From the NCBI RefSeq assembly GCF_019195395.1, contig NZ_CP078067.1, positions 927,248-991,247 on the forward strand: a DNA stretch of 64,000 nucleotides. Reading direction: 5' to 3'. Each line of letters begins with the position of its first letter. The first letter of the stretch is position 1. Shown here in pieces: positions 34,389 to 43,151 of this stretch. The notes below the pieces were generated by a model. It searched no databases. It saw only the letters and a program-made list of their open reading frames with translations, and had not been told where the DNA came from. This DNA comes from Kaistella faecalis. GTDB lineage: Bacteria; Bacteroidota; Bacteroidia; Flavobacteriales; Weeksellaceae. The position numbers and the translations under genes are program-made.

Positions 34389-35014
34389 ATATTTTGTTTT
34401 GTGATTTCTAAATTTTCTTTCATTTTCTCAGCGATTTTTATTGAATCCGCGTGATGGGTTTCTTTTAAACTGCTGATTATTCTTTCGGTATTCACCTCAT
34501 CCCGGTTTTGTGAGAGTTTCGAGGCAATATGAATTTCTGTTGGAAAAATATTGATTCCGAAAGCTCCTCTCATTTCCTTCCTTACATATTCTTCGCCCAT
34601 ATTTTCTACCAACATGGGGCATTTCTGAGGTTTTTCATATTTGAATGTCAGCTTCCGCAGGTGTTCATAAAGTTCTTCATCCGTCATCAGTTTGATTTTT
34701 CCGCGGATTTGTACTGCTTCATAATTCCAGGTCGAAACGTTTTTGTGGTCGTACCACGAAGAGGAAATATAAGAGTTCGCACCGAGAAAATCACATAAAA
34801 CTTCATCCCCGTCTTTCAGTACTTTCGCCTGAAAATTGCCTTTCGAAATATGCGTTTCCAGATAAAATCCTTCATCCGATTCATTCATCAAGAACATGGA
34901 ATGTGTTGCTGCCAGTTTTTCCTGATCTGAAATCAAAAGGGCAAAACCGTTTTTACTGATGATTTCTTTCATCAGCTCCGAGTCTTCACTTCTGTAGATT
35001 TTGGGAATGTACAT
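34385..35014 (-). CDS. PaiB-type FMN-binding protein
   Basis: 209 residues. MYIPKIYRSED at the start, FALLISD, and THISKGNFQAK match the PaiB family (FMN-binding split barrel), described in Bacillus as a negative transcriptional regulator although no DNA-binding motif is evident here. More likely a flavin- or heme-handling enzyme; this is inference. The stop overlaps the MBL-fold ATG by four bases, so it heads the three-gene unit with MBL-fold hydrolase and coaE. Confidence 0.85.
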   Translation of the reverse strand: MYIPKIYRSEDSELMKEIISKNGFALLISDQEKLAATHSMFLMNESDEGFYLETHISKGNFQAKVLKDGDEVLCDFLGANSYISSSWYDHKNVSTWNYEAVQIRGKIKLMTDEELYEHLRKLTFKYEKPQKCPMLVENMGEEYVRKEMRGAFGINIFPTEIHIASKLSQNRDEVNTERIISSLKETHHADSIKIAEKMKENLEITKQNI

Positions 35015-35039
35015 ATTGGGCGGTAACTTTTATGAATAG

Positions 35040-35648
35040 TTATTTGCAGATCGCATCAGATATTTTCAGCAGTTCTTCGTCGGTACTTCCGAAAGAAATT
35101 GCTCTTTTGAAATCTTCGCAAGCGCTTTTCAGATCGCCTTTACCTAAAACAATTTTTCCTCTGGCAAAATATCCGTTAGGATCCTGTGTTGCCTCAACAT
35201 ATTTGTTTAAGTCCAGCATAGCCAGATCAGGCTTTTTCAATGACAGCTGCAGCATTGCCCTGTTATAATAATTTCCTGCGTATGAATCAGGATCCATTTC
35301 AATTGCTTTGTCCAGATCTTGAAGGGCAAGATCATTTTTTTCGGTCATATTGTACGCAAAGGATCGTAATGTATAGAGTTTTGCATCGGTGTAGCCCAAT
35401 TTTTCTGCCTGGTTAAAGTCGGACACAGCACTTTCAAAATCCTTCAACAAATTGTAACTCAGTCCACGCGCAAAGAACGACTCGGCGTTTGCGGGATTTT
35501 TTTCTATCGATTTAGTAAATAATTTTGCGGCTTCATCAAAATGCTGATTGGCCATTTCTGCCTTTCCAAGCTGCAAATACTGAGTATCCTTTTTAGAGGC
35601 ACACGCATTAAACAGAAGAAATATGATTACAGCTAAAATTTGCTTCAT
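35040..35648 (-). CDS. TPR lipoprotein
   Basis: 202 residues. Lipoprotein signal MKQILAVIIFLLFNAC (Cys16), then about five tetratricopeptide repeats covering the remainder (for example ANQHFDEAAKLFTKSIEKNP, AESFFARGLSYNLL, YYNRAMLQLSLKKPDLAMLDL). It is a protein-interaction scaffold anchored to a membrane, with no enzymatic motif. It lies between ruvB (15 bp upstream) and paiB (25 bp downstream) in the same direction, so may be cotranscribed with both. Confidence 0.85.
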   Translation of the reverse strand: MKQILAVIIFLLFNACASKKDTQYLQLGKAEMANQHFDEAAKLFTKSIEKNPANAESFFARGLSYNLLKDFESAVSDFNQAEKLGYTDAKLYTLRSFAYNMTEKNDLALQDLDKAIEMDPDSYAGNYYNRAMLQLSLKKPDLAMLDLNKYVEATQDPNGYFARGKIVLGKGDLKSACEDFKRAISFGSTDEELLKISDAICK

Positions 35649-35663
35649 AAATAAAAAAATAGT

Positions 35664-36686
35664 TTAAAATAGCGTATCAGGTCGTTTCGGAACCGAAATA
35701 TTGAGGTGTTTATAAGCTTTTTCAGTCACTTCTCTTCCTCTCGGCGTTCTGATAATGAAACCTTCCTGAATGAGAAACGGTTCATAAACTTCTTCCAAAG
35801 TTTCCGGGTTCTCTCCAATCGATGTCGCCAAAGCCGAAATCCCAACCGGTTTCCCGCGGAAGTTTTCAATCATCACGCGCATAATACGATTGTCCATATC
35901 ATCAAGTCCGAACTCATCGACATTTAATGAATTCAGGGCAAATTTGGTTATCTCTATCTCGATTTCTCCGTTTCCTTTAATCTCCGCGAAATCTCTGACT
36001 CTTCTTAACAACGCGTTTGCAATTCTCGGAGTTCCGCGGCTTCTTCTGGCAATTTCCAGTGCGGCGTCTTCGTAGATTTTCACTCCCAAAACCCGCGCAC
36101 TTCTTTCGATAATCATCCCTAGAAGTTCGATCGTATAATATTCCAGTCTGCTCTGGATTCCGAATCTGGCGAGCATAGGCTTGGTCAGCATTCCACTTCT
36201 TGTCGTCGCTCCAACCAAAGTAAAAGGATTCAAACCGATTTGTACAGAACGTGCATTCGGTCCGGTTTCGAGCATGATGTCGATTTTATAATCTTCCATG
36301 GCTGAATAAAGATATTCCTCTACAATAGGAGAAAGCCGGTGAATTTCATCAATGAAAAGAACATCGTTTTCTTCCAAATTAGTCAGTAATCCAGCAAGAC
36401 TTCCGGGTTTGTCCAAAACCGGTCCGGAGGTAATTTTACATCCCACTCCCAGTTCGTTTGCAATGATATTTGCTAAAGTGGTTTTTCCGAGTCCCGGCGG
36501 ACCGTGAAGAAGAACATGATCCAGCGCGCCGCCACGGTTTTTGGCAGCCGCCACGAAAACTTCCAGATTATCTAAAGTCTTCCTTTGTCCGGCAAAATCC
36601 TGAAAACTTTGGGGCCGGATTTTTTCTTCCTGCATCAGTTCATCATCCGAAAAATTCTCTCTATCTGCGTGCAAAAAATCGGGCAT
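35664..36686 (-). CDS. ruvB: Holliday junction branch migration ATPase RuvB
   Basis: 340 residues, standard length. [14 protein letters not shown], Walker [14 protein letters not shown], Walker [11 protein letters not shown], sensor GATTRSGML, arginine finger in [12 protein letters not shown], and the winged helix near the C-terminus ([16 protein letters not shown]). It drives branch migration of Holliday junctions with RuvA; ruvC is separate at 58464-59018. A good minus-strand -7 box lies at 36709-36716. Start and length agree with the family. Confidence 0.96.
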   Translation of the reverse strand: MPDFLHADRENFSDDELMQEEKIRPQSFQDFAGQRKTLDNLEVFVAAAKNRGGALDHVLLHGPPGLGKTTLANIIANELGVGCKITSGPVLDKPGSLAGLLTNLEENDVLFIDEIHRLSPIVEEYLYSAMEDYKIDIMLETGPNARSVQIGLNPFTLVGATTRSGMLTKPMLARFGIQSRLEYYTIELLGMIIERSARVLGVKIYEDAALEIARRSRGTPRIANALLRRVRDFAEIKGNGEIEIEITKFALNSLNVDEFGLDDMDNRIMRVMIENFRGKPVGISALATSIGENPETLEEVYEPFLIQEGFIIRTPRGREVTEKAYKHLNISVPKRPDTLF

Positions 36687-36708
36687 TTATTCTTAATTTG
36701 TATATTTT

Positions 36709-36716
36709 CAAAGGTA
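36709..36716 (-). promoter_or_regulatory. -7 promoter element (TACCTTTG) of ruvB
   Basis: Minus-strand TACCTTTG fits TAnnTTTG, 22 bp before the ruvB ATG. It probably drives the ruvB-TPR-paiB-MBL-coaE group. Confidence 0.6.
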
Positions 36717-36835
36717 GAATTTTTTATTGAAATTAAGAAAACTAAGCCGCGAAGAATCGGTGCGCTATAAGCTGGCATTCTGAAGATTCAGAAAAAAGTT
36801 GCTGTGTTTTGGGTTTAAACATTAAATTTACCACT

Positions 36836-38059
36836 ATGAAACTAATTGGTCCTTTTAAACAAATTGTTACACTTGCCAATCTTCCTTTACGTGGAAAACT
36901 AAGCGATAATCAGATTGAAATCATTGAAGACGGCGGAATTATTTCCGAAAACGGAATCATCCGAAAAACAGGAAATTTTAAAGACCTGCAGTCTGAATTT
37001 CCGGATATCAAAACCGACATTATTGATGAAGTACAGGTCGCACTACCGGCATTTACCGATTGCCATACCCACATCTGTTTCGGCGGAAACCGTGCCAATG
37101 ACTTTGCAATGAGAAATGCCGGGAAAACTTATCTTGAAATTGCAGAAAGCGGCGGCGGAATCTGGAGTTCAGTTCAGCATACCAGAAACGCTTCGGAAGA
37201 AGAACTTCTTATAACAACATTAGAAAGAATCAACTTTTTGATTTCCTTAGGAATTACAACCATCGAAATAAAATCCGGTTACGGACTGGATGTAGAAAAC
37301 GAACTTAAAATGCTCCGCGTCATCAAAAAAGCGCAAAGTCTTACAAAAGCGACTTTAGTTCCCACATGTCTATCCGCTCATTTAAAACCGAGAGATTTTG
37401 AAGGAAAAAATGAAGAATATCTGAATTATATTCTGGATGAAGTACTTCCTAAAGTAAAAGCAGAAAATCTCGCAAACCGTGTTGATATTTTTATTGAAAA
37501 ATCAGCCTTTCAGCCGGAAGAAAGTAAAGCATTTTTATTGAAAGCGAAAGAAATGGATTTCGAAATCACTGTTCATGCTGATCAGTTCACGGCGGGAAGT
37601 TCGAGGATCGCGGTGGAAGTTGGAGCAAAATCTGCCGACCATCTGGAAGCGACCGTTGACGAAGATATTCAGTTTTTAGCAGATTCAGAAACCGTAGCTG
37701 TTGCGCTTCCCGGAGCAAGTTTAGGTTTGGGTGAAAAATTTACGCCTGCCAGAAAAATTCTGGATGCCGGCGGAATTTTAGCCATTGCAAGCGACTGGAA
37801 TCCCGGTTCGGCACCGATGGGGAATTTAATTACTCAGGCTTCCATTTTGGCGACTTTTGAGAAACTTTCTACCGCAGAAGTTTTGGCAGGAATTACCTTC
37901 CGTTCGGCTTTTGCTTTAAGTTTAGAAGATCGCGGAACTTTAGAACAAGGTAAGAAAGCAGATTTCGTCACTTTTAAAACCGATAATTTTCAGAATGTAT
38001 TTTATCAGCAAGGCAGTTTGAAAACCGAACATGTCTATATCGACGGGGAAAAGATTTAA
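36836..38059 (+). CDS. hutI: imidazolonepropionase
   Basis: 407 residues from the ATG at 36836; the nine extra codons upstream are not family-like. Metal-binding TDCHTHICFGGNR (H77, H79), SGYGLDVENELKML, VHADQFT, and ASDWNPGSAP are all present. It hydrolyses imidazolonepropionate to formiminoglutamate in histidine degradation. No other hut genes are in view. It sits 39 bp before paaB in the same direction, at the place where paaA is expected in other flavobacteria. Confidence 0.94.
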   Translation: MKLIGPFKQIVTLANLPLRGKLSDNQIEIIEDGGIISENGIIRKTGNFKDLQSEFPDIKTDIIDEVQVALPAFTDCHTHICFGGNRANDFAMRNAGKTYLEIAESGGGIWSSVQHTRNASEEELLITTLERINFLISLGITTIEIKSGYGLDVENELKMLRVIKKAQSLTKATLVPTCLSAHLKPRDFEGKNEEYLNYILDEVLPKVKAENLANRVDIFIEKSAFQPEESKAFLLKAKEMDFEITVHADQFTAGSSRIAVEVGAKSADHLEATVDEDIQFLADSETVAVALPGASLGLGEKFTPARKILDAGGILAIASDWNPGSAPMGNLITQASILATFEKLSTAEVLAGITFRSAFALSLEDRGTLEQGKKADFVTFKTDNFQNVFYQQGSLKTEHVYIDGEKI

Positions 38060-38098
38060 AAAAATAATTTATCTTTATCAGCATTAAAAAAACAATCA

Positions 38099-38380
38099 AT
38101 GAGCAATTTAGATGTATGGGAAGTTTTTATCCAGACAAAACCCGGATTATCCCATAAACACGCGGGAACAGTACAGGCGGCTACCGCAGAAACTGCACTT
38201 CAGGCGGCGAGAGATGTATACACCCGCCGAATGGAAGGTACCTCAATCTGGGTCGTTCCGAGCAAATATATGGTGACATCTGAAGGGGTAGACAAAGAAG
38301 CTTTTTTTGATCCTGCTGATGATAAACTCTACCGTCACCCTACTTTTTATCAGATTCCGAACGATGTGAAAAATATGTAA
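38099..38380 (+). CDS. paaB: 1,2-phenylacetyl-CoA epoxidase subunit PaaB
   Basis: 93 residues, normal size. DVWEVFIQTKPGLSHKHAGTVQAATAETAL and the ending LYRHPTFYQIPNDV are characteristic. PaaB is a structural/regulatory subunit of the PaaABCE ring epoxidase that converts phenylacetyl-CoA to the 1,2-epoxide. The catalytic subunit gene paaA, usually directly upstream, is absent; hutI is there instead. A palindromic repeat of about 70 bp separates it from paaC. Confidence 0.93.
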   Translation: MSNLDVWEVFIQTKPGLSHKHAGTVQAATAETALQAARDVYTRRMEGTSIWVVPSKYMVTSEGVDKEAFFDPADDKLYRHPTFYQIPNDVKNM

Positions 38381-38381
38381 A

Positions 38382-38452
38382 TGTTGGATGCTGGAAGCGG
38401 GAGGTCAGATGTTTTTTGACCATGCCAATCATCCAGCACCTGACATCCAACA
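38382..38452. repeat. Intercistronic palindromic element (paaB-paaC)
   Basis: TGTTGGATG at 38382-38390 pairs with CATCCAACA at 38444-38452; the interior (GCTGGA, GGTCAG against TCCAGC, CCTGA) offers more, bulged pairing. It fills most of the gap between paaB and paaC and looks like a member of the Chryseobacterium-type intergenic palindromes. Confidence 0.6.
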
Positions 38453-38465
38453 CCCAACAATAACA

Positions 38466-39215
38466 ATGAATCCACTTTATAATTATATCTTAAAACTTGC
38501 CGACGATACTTTGATTTTCGGCCAGCGTTTAGGCGAACTTACGGGTCAGGGACCGTATCTTGAAGAAGATATCGCGCTTACGAATATTGCCCTGGATTAT
38601 CTGGGACAGTCTAATAATTTATACAAATATGCAGCCCAGATTCAGGGCCAGGGAAAGACCGAGGATGACCTTGCTTTTCTGCGTCTGGAAAAAGAATATC
38701 TGAATTGCCAGCTCTCCGAATTACCCAACGGGGATTACGCAAATACAGTGCTGAAAGTGTATTTCTTTTCCCTATATCAGAAAATTCTGTATATGATTCT
38801 GACAAAAAGCAGCGATGAACAGCTTGCTGCGATTGCCGAAAAGTCTCTGAAAGAAGTAAAATACCATTATACCCACACTTCGACGTGGATCAAAATGTTT
38901 GCAGGCGGAACCGAAGAAAGCCAAACAAGACTCAAAACCGCCGTGGAAAACCTTTGGGAATATACTGCCGGAATGTTTGCAGAAACCGAAGGCGAAACGG
39001 ATCTGGGCCATCTCGGAATTGCACCAAATGCGCAGGATCTCTATGAAAACTGGAAATTTTTAGTTGCCGAAGATTTCCGGAATTTCGGTATGGAAATCCC
39101 GGAAATCGAATTCATGCAGAAAGGTTCCAGAACCGGTTATCACACGGAATATTTCGGATTTATTTTATGTGAACTTCAGTATATGCAGAGAACGTATCCG
39201 AATTGTGTGTGGTAA
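38466..39215 (+). CDS. paaC: 1,2-phenylacetyl-CoA epoxidase subunit PaaC
   Basis: 249 residues from the ATG at 38466; the frame extends 26 codons upstream through the palindromic element, which is not family-like. LADDTLIFGQRLGELTGQGPYLEEDIALTNIALDYLGQ and later KEVKYHYTHTSTW and GYHTEYFGF mark PaaC, a ferritin-like subunit that scaffolds the PaaA heterodimer. It is non-catalytic on its own, so absence of paaA matters for function. Confidence 0.93.
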   Translation: MNPLYNYILKLADDTLIFGQRLGELTGQGPYLEEDIALTNIALDYLGQSNNLYKYAAQIQGQGKTEDDLAFLRLEKEYLNCQLSELPNGDYANTVLKVYFFSLYQKILYMILTKSSDEQLAAIAEKSLKEVKYHYTHTSTWIKMFAGGTEESQTRLKTAVENLWEYTAGMFAETEGETDLGHLGIAPNAQDLYENWKFLVAEDFRNFGMEIPEIEFMQKGSRTGYHTEYFGFILCELQYMQRTYPNCVW

Positions 39216-39242
39216 AACTAATTAAATTGTTATCAGATTATT

Positions 39243-39707
39243 TTGAATTATCTATTAGAACTTCTTTCCGAGATTCCGGATCCTGAAATTCCCGTGATCA
39301 ACATCGTGGAACTGGGGATTGTTCGGGAAGCGAAAATGATTTCTGATCGGGAGGCTGAAATTGTGATTACTCCCACCTATTCTGCCTGTCCCGCAATGTT
39401 TAATATTGAAGAGGATATTATTAAACTGTTTAAGGAAAAAGGAATTACCGCTAAAGTAATTACCAAAATCTCTCCCATCTGGACGACGGACTGGATTACC
39501 GATGAGGCTCGGGAAAAACTCCGCGTGTACGGAATTACACCGCCGGAAAAAGGGTCTCATGAAGATCACCTCAACATTCCAAAAAAATGTCCGAGATGCG
39601 GCTCGGAAAACACCAGACAGATCAGCCGTTTCGGTTCTACCCTCTGCAAAGCAAGTTATCAGTGCAATGACTGCCTGGAACCTTTCGATTATTTTAAATG
39701 CCACTGA
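39243..39707 (+). CDS. paaD: PaaD-like phenylacetate degradation protein
   Basis: 154 residues. The DUF59/MIP18 domain (LLSEIPDPEIPVINIVELGIVRE, ... YSACPAMFNIEEDI) is followed by a cysteine-rich tail (CPRCGSENT...CKASYQCNDCLEPFDYFKCH) that may bind zinc or iron. PaaD is linked to iron-sulfur or diiron maturation of the epoxidase. The start codon appears to be TTG at 39243, because no ATG lies upstream in frame and the domain begins right after it. Confidence 0.9.
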   Translation: MNYLLELLSEIPDPEIPVINIVELGIVREAKMISDREAEIVITPTYSACPAMFNIEEDIIKLFKEKGITAKVITKISPIWTTDWITDEAREKLRVYGITPPEKGSHEDHLNIPKKCPRCGSENTRQISRFGSTLCKASYQCNDCLEPFDYFKCH

Positions 39708-39784
39708 TTTAATTTACTGCATAGTTTTAATTCTTTCGGACTTAAAAAATATTGGTAAATTGGAGCAAATATAAACCCAATAAC

Positions 39785-40582
39785 ATGTACACTCATCTCG
39801 AAATAGAAACCCACCTTGAAGGCAAACTTCAAATCGCCTACCTCAATCAGCCAGAAACATACAATAGTTTAAACAAAACTTTGCTGAAAGAAATCCGGAG
39901 TTTCGTGCACGAAGGTTCTAAAAATCCCGAAGTACGGTGTCTCGCCATTTCCGGACGTGGAAAAGCGTTCTGCTCGGGTCAGAATCTTAAAGATGCAATG
40001 TCTTACGGTGGCGACGATGACGAAAGAGTAATCCAGAGAATTGTGATCGATTATTACAATCCTATGGTAAAGGAAATCGCAAAATGCAGAAAACCCGTTA
40101 TATCCTTGGTGAATGGGCCCGCAGTAGGCGCCGGTGCGATGTTGGCATTGATATGTGACATTACTTTAGCGACCGAATCTTCTTATTTTTCGCAGGCTTT
40201 CGTAAATATCGGTTTGATTCCTGACACAGGCGGAACCTATTGGTTGCCAAAACTTTTGGGCCGTCAGCAGGCAAATTACCTCGCTTTTACGGGCAAGAAA
40301 ATTTCTGCTACAGAAGCAAAAAACATGGGCTTGATTGCCGATGTCTTTGAAGATGAAAACTTTATGGTGAATTCGATGGGGATTTTAGAACAAATCTCCA
40401 ATTTGCCAACAAAAGCAATTTCCTTAACCAAAAAAGCATTCAACGAATCTTATGATAACAATTTAAGCCAGCAGCTTGATCTGGAAGGAATCCTTCAGCA
40501 GGAAGCTGCGGAAAGCGCTGATTTTCTGGAAGGTGTCGCAGCGTTTTTAGACAAAAGAAAGCCAAATTATCAGGGAAAATAA
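39785..40582 (+). CDS. paaG: enoyl-CoA hydratase/isomerase family protein, PaaG-like
   Basis: 265 residues from the ATG at 39785. Crotonase fold with ISGRGKAFCSGQNLKD (oxyanion hole), NGPAVGAGAMLALICDI (second oxyanion segment), and GLIPDTGGTYWLPKLLGRQ. In the paa context it most likely acts as the ring 1,2-epoxyphenylacetyl-CoA isomerase (PaaG), though the PaaF hydratase is similar and cannot be excluded from sequence alone. It lies 77 bp after paaD and 81 bp before paaH. Confidence 0.87.
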   Translation: MYTHLEIETHLEGKLQIAYLNQPETYNSLNKTLLKEIRSFVHEGSKNPEVRCLAISGRGKAFCSGQNLKDAMSYGGDDDERVIQRIVIDYYNPMVKEIAKCRKPVISLVNGPAVGAGAMLALICDITLATESSYFSQAFVNIGLIPDTGGTYWLPKLLGRQQANYLAFTGKKISATEAKNMGLIADVFEDENFMVNSMGILEQISNLPTKAISLTKKAFNESYDNNLSQQLDLEGILQQEAAESADFLEGVAAFLDKRKPNYQGK

Positions 40583-40593
40583 ATCAGTGTATG

Positions 40594-40654
40594 ATGTAAA
40601 ATGTATAAAGTACAATGTGCGGCAAAAATACATTCTACATTGTACATTTTACAT
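40594..40654. repeat. Intercistronic palindromic element (paaG-paaH)
   Basis: ATGTAAAAT ... GTACAATGT pairs with ACATTGTAC ... ATTTTACAT across an 18-nt loop, with a bulge in the left arm. It occupies the gap between paaG and paaH. AT-rich, unlike the element between paaB and paaC. Confidence 0.65.
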
Positions 40655-40663
40655 TGTACAAAA

Positions 40664-41812
40664 ATGAATAAAATAGGAATAATCGGCTCCGGAACCATGG
40701 GAATCGGCATTGCGCAGGTCGCAGCGACGGCTGGATGCGAAGTTTTTCTCTATGATGCGAATTCAGTTCAGACGGAAAAATCATTGCTGAATCTGCAGGA
40801 GACTTTGGACAAATTGGTCGGAAAGCAGAAAATTTCACTTGAGAGAAGTGAAGAAATCTTCAAGCGCATCAAAGCATGCTCAAATCTTTCCGGTCTTAAA
40901 GACTGCGATTTAGTGATTGAAGCCATCATCGAAAATAAAGAAATTAAAACAAAAGTCTTTCAGGACCTTGAAGGAATCGTCTCAGAAAAGTGCATTATTT
41001 CGAGTAATACTTCATCTATTTCAATTACTTCACTTCAGGCTGAACTTATAAAGCCCGAAAGATTTATCGGAATTCACTTTTTTAATCCTGCGCCGCTGAT
41101 GCCTCTCGTAGAAGTAATTCCCGGACTTCTCACGAAAGAAGAATTAGCTCCGGAGATTTATACTTTAATGGAAACCTGGGGCAAAATTCCGGTTATTGCG
41201 AAAGATGTTCCCGGATTTATTGTGAACCGGATTGCAAGACCGTTTTACGGTGAGGCACTAAGAATTGTAGAGGAAAATATTGCGACCCCTGAACAGGTTG
41301 ATGATGCGGTGCGGAGCTTGGGAAATTTCAAAATGGGACCTTTCGAGCTGATGGATTTAATTGGAATCGACATCAATTTTTCTGTTACCAAAACTGTTTA
41401 TCAGGATTATTTTTACGATCCTAAATATAAACCCAGTTTGCTTCAGCAGCGTATGAGCGAGGCCAAATTACTGGGAAGAAAAACCGGAAAAGGCTTTTAC
41501 GATTATTCCGAAAACGCTGAAAAGCCAGTTCCTCAAAAAGATGAAGAACTGTACGGAACGATTTTCATGAGAATTATTTCAATGCTTATCAATGAAGCGG
41601 TAGAAGCAAAAAGACTCGGGATTGCCAATGACGACGACCTGGAACTTGCTATGCAAAAAGGAGTAAATTACCCGAAAGGTTTACTCGCATGGGGAAAGGA
41701 AATCGGTTTTGATAACATTTCAGAAACGCTTCAAAACCTCTACGAAGAATACCAGGAAGAGCGTTACCGCCAAAGTCCCTTGTTAAAGAAAATGCAACTA
41801 AAAAAGATTTAA
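40664..41812 (+). CDS. paaH: 3-hydroxyacyl-CoA dehydrogenase, PaaH-like
   Basis: 382 residues from the ATG at 40664; the upstream extension to 40601 reads through the palindromic repeat. Rossmann motif GIIGSGTMGIGIA at the start, then SNTSSISIT, HFFNPAPLMPLVEVIPG, PGFIVNRIARPFYGEALR and GRKTGKGFYDYSE, all typical. It oxidises 3-hydroxyacyl-CoA intermediates (3-hydroxyadipyl-CoA in phenylacetate degradation). Length is above the 285-residue single-domain form because of the added C-terminal domain. Confidence 0.93.
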   Translation: MNKIGIIGSGTMGIGIAQVAATAGCEVFLYDANSVQTEKSLLNLQETLDKLVGKQKISLERSEEIFKRIKACSNLSGLKDCDLVIEAIIENKEIKTKVFQDLEGIVSEKCIISSNTSSISITSLQAELIKPERFIGIHFFNPAPLMPLVEVIPGLLTKEELAPEIYTLMETWGKIPVIAKDVPGFIVNRIARPFYGEALRIVEENIATPEQVDDAVRSLGNFKMGPFELMDLIGIDINFSVTKTVYQDYFYDPKYKPSLLQQRMSEAKLLGRKTGKGFYDYSENAEKPVPQKDEELYGTIFMRIISMLINEAVEAKRLGIANDDDLELAMQKGVNYPKGLLAWGKEIGFDNISETLQNLYEEYQEERYRQSPLLKKMQLKKI

Positions 41813-41816
41813 AATT

Positions 41817-42023
41817 ATGAATCCAAAAATACTTCCTGCACTTGTTTCCGTGGCAGTTTCATTTATTATTCTTACCATCCTCAGTTTTTTTATGACCAAA
41901 TTTCTTTTGAATTCCGATCAGGATTTTATGACGTTTTTTGAGGAAAAATGGTTAATTACACTTGCCGTGGTGGTTGTTTTTGTCGGTTATAAACATTTTT
42001 TCAGCACCAGAAAACAGTCTTAG
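41817..42023 (+). CDS. small two-TM membrane protein
   Basis: 68 residues starting 4 bp after the paaH stop. Two hydrophobic helices (about 4-30 and 45-63) flank a short acidic loop (NSDQDFMTFFEEKW), ending in a basic tail. No family is recognised. Its position inside the paa run suggests cotranscription, but not necessarily a role in phenylacetate degradation. Confidence 0.65.
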   Translation: MNPKILPALVSVAVSFIILTILSFFMTKFLLNSDQDFMTFFEEKWLITLAVVVVFVGYKHFFSTRKQS

Positions 42024-42068
42024 AATAATCCGGAATTAAATTTCAAATTAACGAATTATCGAATTAAT

Positions 42069-42482
42069 ATGTCACCACTTGAACTCGCCCAATATATGCT
42101 CAATCAGGACGCATTCTCGCAATGGATGGGAATAAAACTGATTGAAGTCCGCGAAAAATACTGCCTGATCGAAATGCCTGTAAAAGCAGAAATGATCAAC
42201 GGCCTTCGAACCGTTCACGGAGGCGTTACATTTTCCCTCGCGGATTCTGCACTCGCTTTTTCAAGCAACAATACGAATGATGCTTCTGTGGCATTGCACT
42301 GCTCGGTGAACTTTACAAAAGCCGTGAGGCTGGGCGATACTTTAACCGCTGAAAGTATTTTAATATCCGATACGCGAAAAACCGGTGTATATGATATTTC
42401 TATCACCAACCAACATAAGGTCTTGGTGGCAACTTTCCGGGGAACAGTATATAAAATTGATAAAAAGGTGACGGATTTGTAA
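42069..42482 (+). CDS. paaI: PaaI-type hotdog thioesterase
   Basis: 137 residues. The hotdog signature VHGGVTFSLADSALAFSSN lies at about 50-68, with the catalytic Asp in LADSA. PaaI hydrolyses aberrant or accumulated acyl-CoA intermediates of phenylacetate breakdown. It closes the run of paa-type genes in view; paaA, paaE, paaJ, paaK and paaZ are not present in the window. Confidence 0.9.
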   Translation: MSPLELAQYMLNQDAFSQWMGIKLIEVREKYCLIEMPVKAEMINGLRTVHGGVTFSLADSALAFSSNNTNDASVALHCSVNFTKAVRLGDTLTAESILISDTRKTGVYDISITNQHKVLVATFRGTVYKIDKKVTDL

Positions 42483-42555
42483 ACATTATAAGTTGCCTGA
42501 CCGGACAATCAGCGGGAATATAAAAGAATTTATACGGCTGATAAAGCTGAATTTT

Positions 42556-42590
42556 TAAAACTTCAAAAACAATTTTTGAAGTTTTTTTTA
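42556..42590 (+). terminator. Rho-independent terminator after paaI
   Basis: AAACTTCAAAAA pairs with TTTTTGAAGTTT around a 3-nt loop, followed by more T. Confidence 0.85.
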
Positions 42591-42641
42591 TTTCGATGTA
42601 ACAAAATTCCGAACTTCGTTGTCTTACCTATAAACTAAGCT

Positions 42642-43151
42642 ATGACTCACGAAATTTTCAAGGATACGGTATTCTGTCTCAAGGATGAGATGTACCGTTT
42701 TGCGAAAAGATTCGTGATGAGCAGTGACGAAGCCGAAGATGTTGTACAGGATCTGATGGTGAAATTCTGGCAGAAAAAAGAAGAGATTGCCGCTTTCGGA
42801 AACATTAAATCCTATGCGATGAGATCGGTAAAAAATGAATGCCTGAACAGATTAAAGCATCACGACGTGAAAATGGGTTTTGCAGATTTTCAACTTCACC
42901 GAAGTGAGCTTTACCAGATCGAGACCAATAATCTGAAAGAACACATTCTGGATTTCATCAGGCAGCTTCCGGAAAAACAGAAAGCCGTGATTCACCTGAA
43001 AGATGTAGAAGAGTACGACATCTCGGAAATCGCAGAAATGCTGGAGATGGAAGAAAACGCAGTAAGAGTAAATCTGATGCGGGCCCGGCAGAAAATTAAA
43101 GAACAGATCACACAATTAATGAATTATGAAAACCGACAGATCACAGGATAA
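42642..43151 (+). CDS. ECF RNA polymerase sigma factor
   Basis: 169 residues. Region 2 (MYRFAKRFVMSSDEAEDVVQDLMVKFWQKK) and region 4 (LPEKQKAVIHLKDVEEYDISEIAEMLEMEENAVRVNLMRARQKIKE, in segments) are clear. It directs transcription of a small regulon, presumably including the following DUF4252 genes. It overlaps the next gene by 26 bp. Upstream, TGTAACAAAA (from 42596) and CGTTGTCTTA are spaced like a possible self-recognised ECF promoter, which is inference. Confidence 0.92.
   Translation: MTHEIFKDTVFCLKDEMYRFAKRFVMSSDEAEDVVQDLMVKFWQKKEEIAAFGNIKSYAMRSVKNECLNRLKHHDVKMGFADFQLHRSELYQIETNNLKEHILDFIRQLPEKQKAVIHLKDVEEYDISEIAEMLEMEENAVRVNLMRARQKIKEQITQLMNYENRQITG

Noticed and set aside
38388-38465. 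Extended N-terminus of PaaC
   Set aside because: These 26 codons run through the intercistronic palindrome; the family starts at the ATG at 38466.
40601-40663. Extended N-terminus of PaaH
   Set aside because: The extra residues are translated from the palindromic intergenic repeat, and the Rossmann motif starts right after the ATG at 40664.
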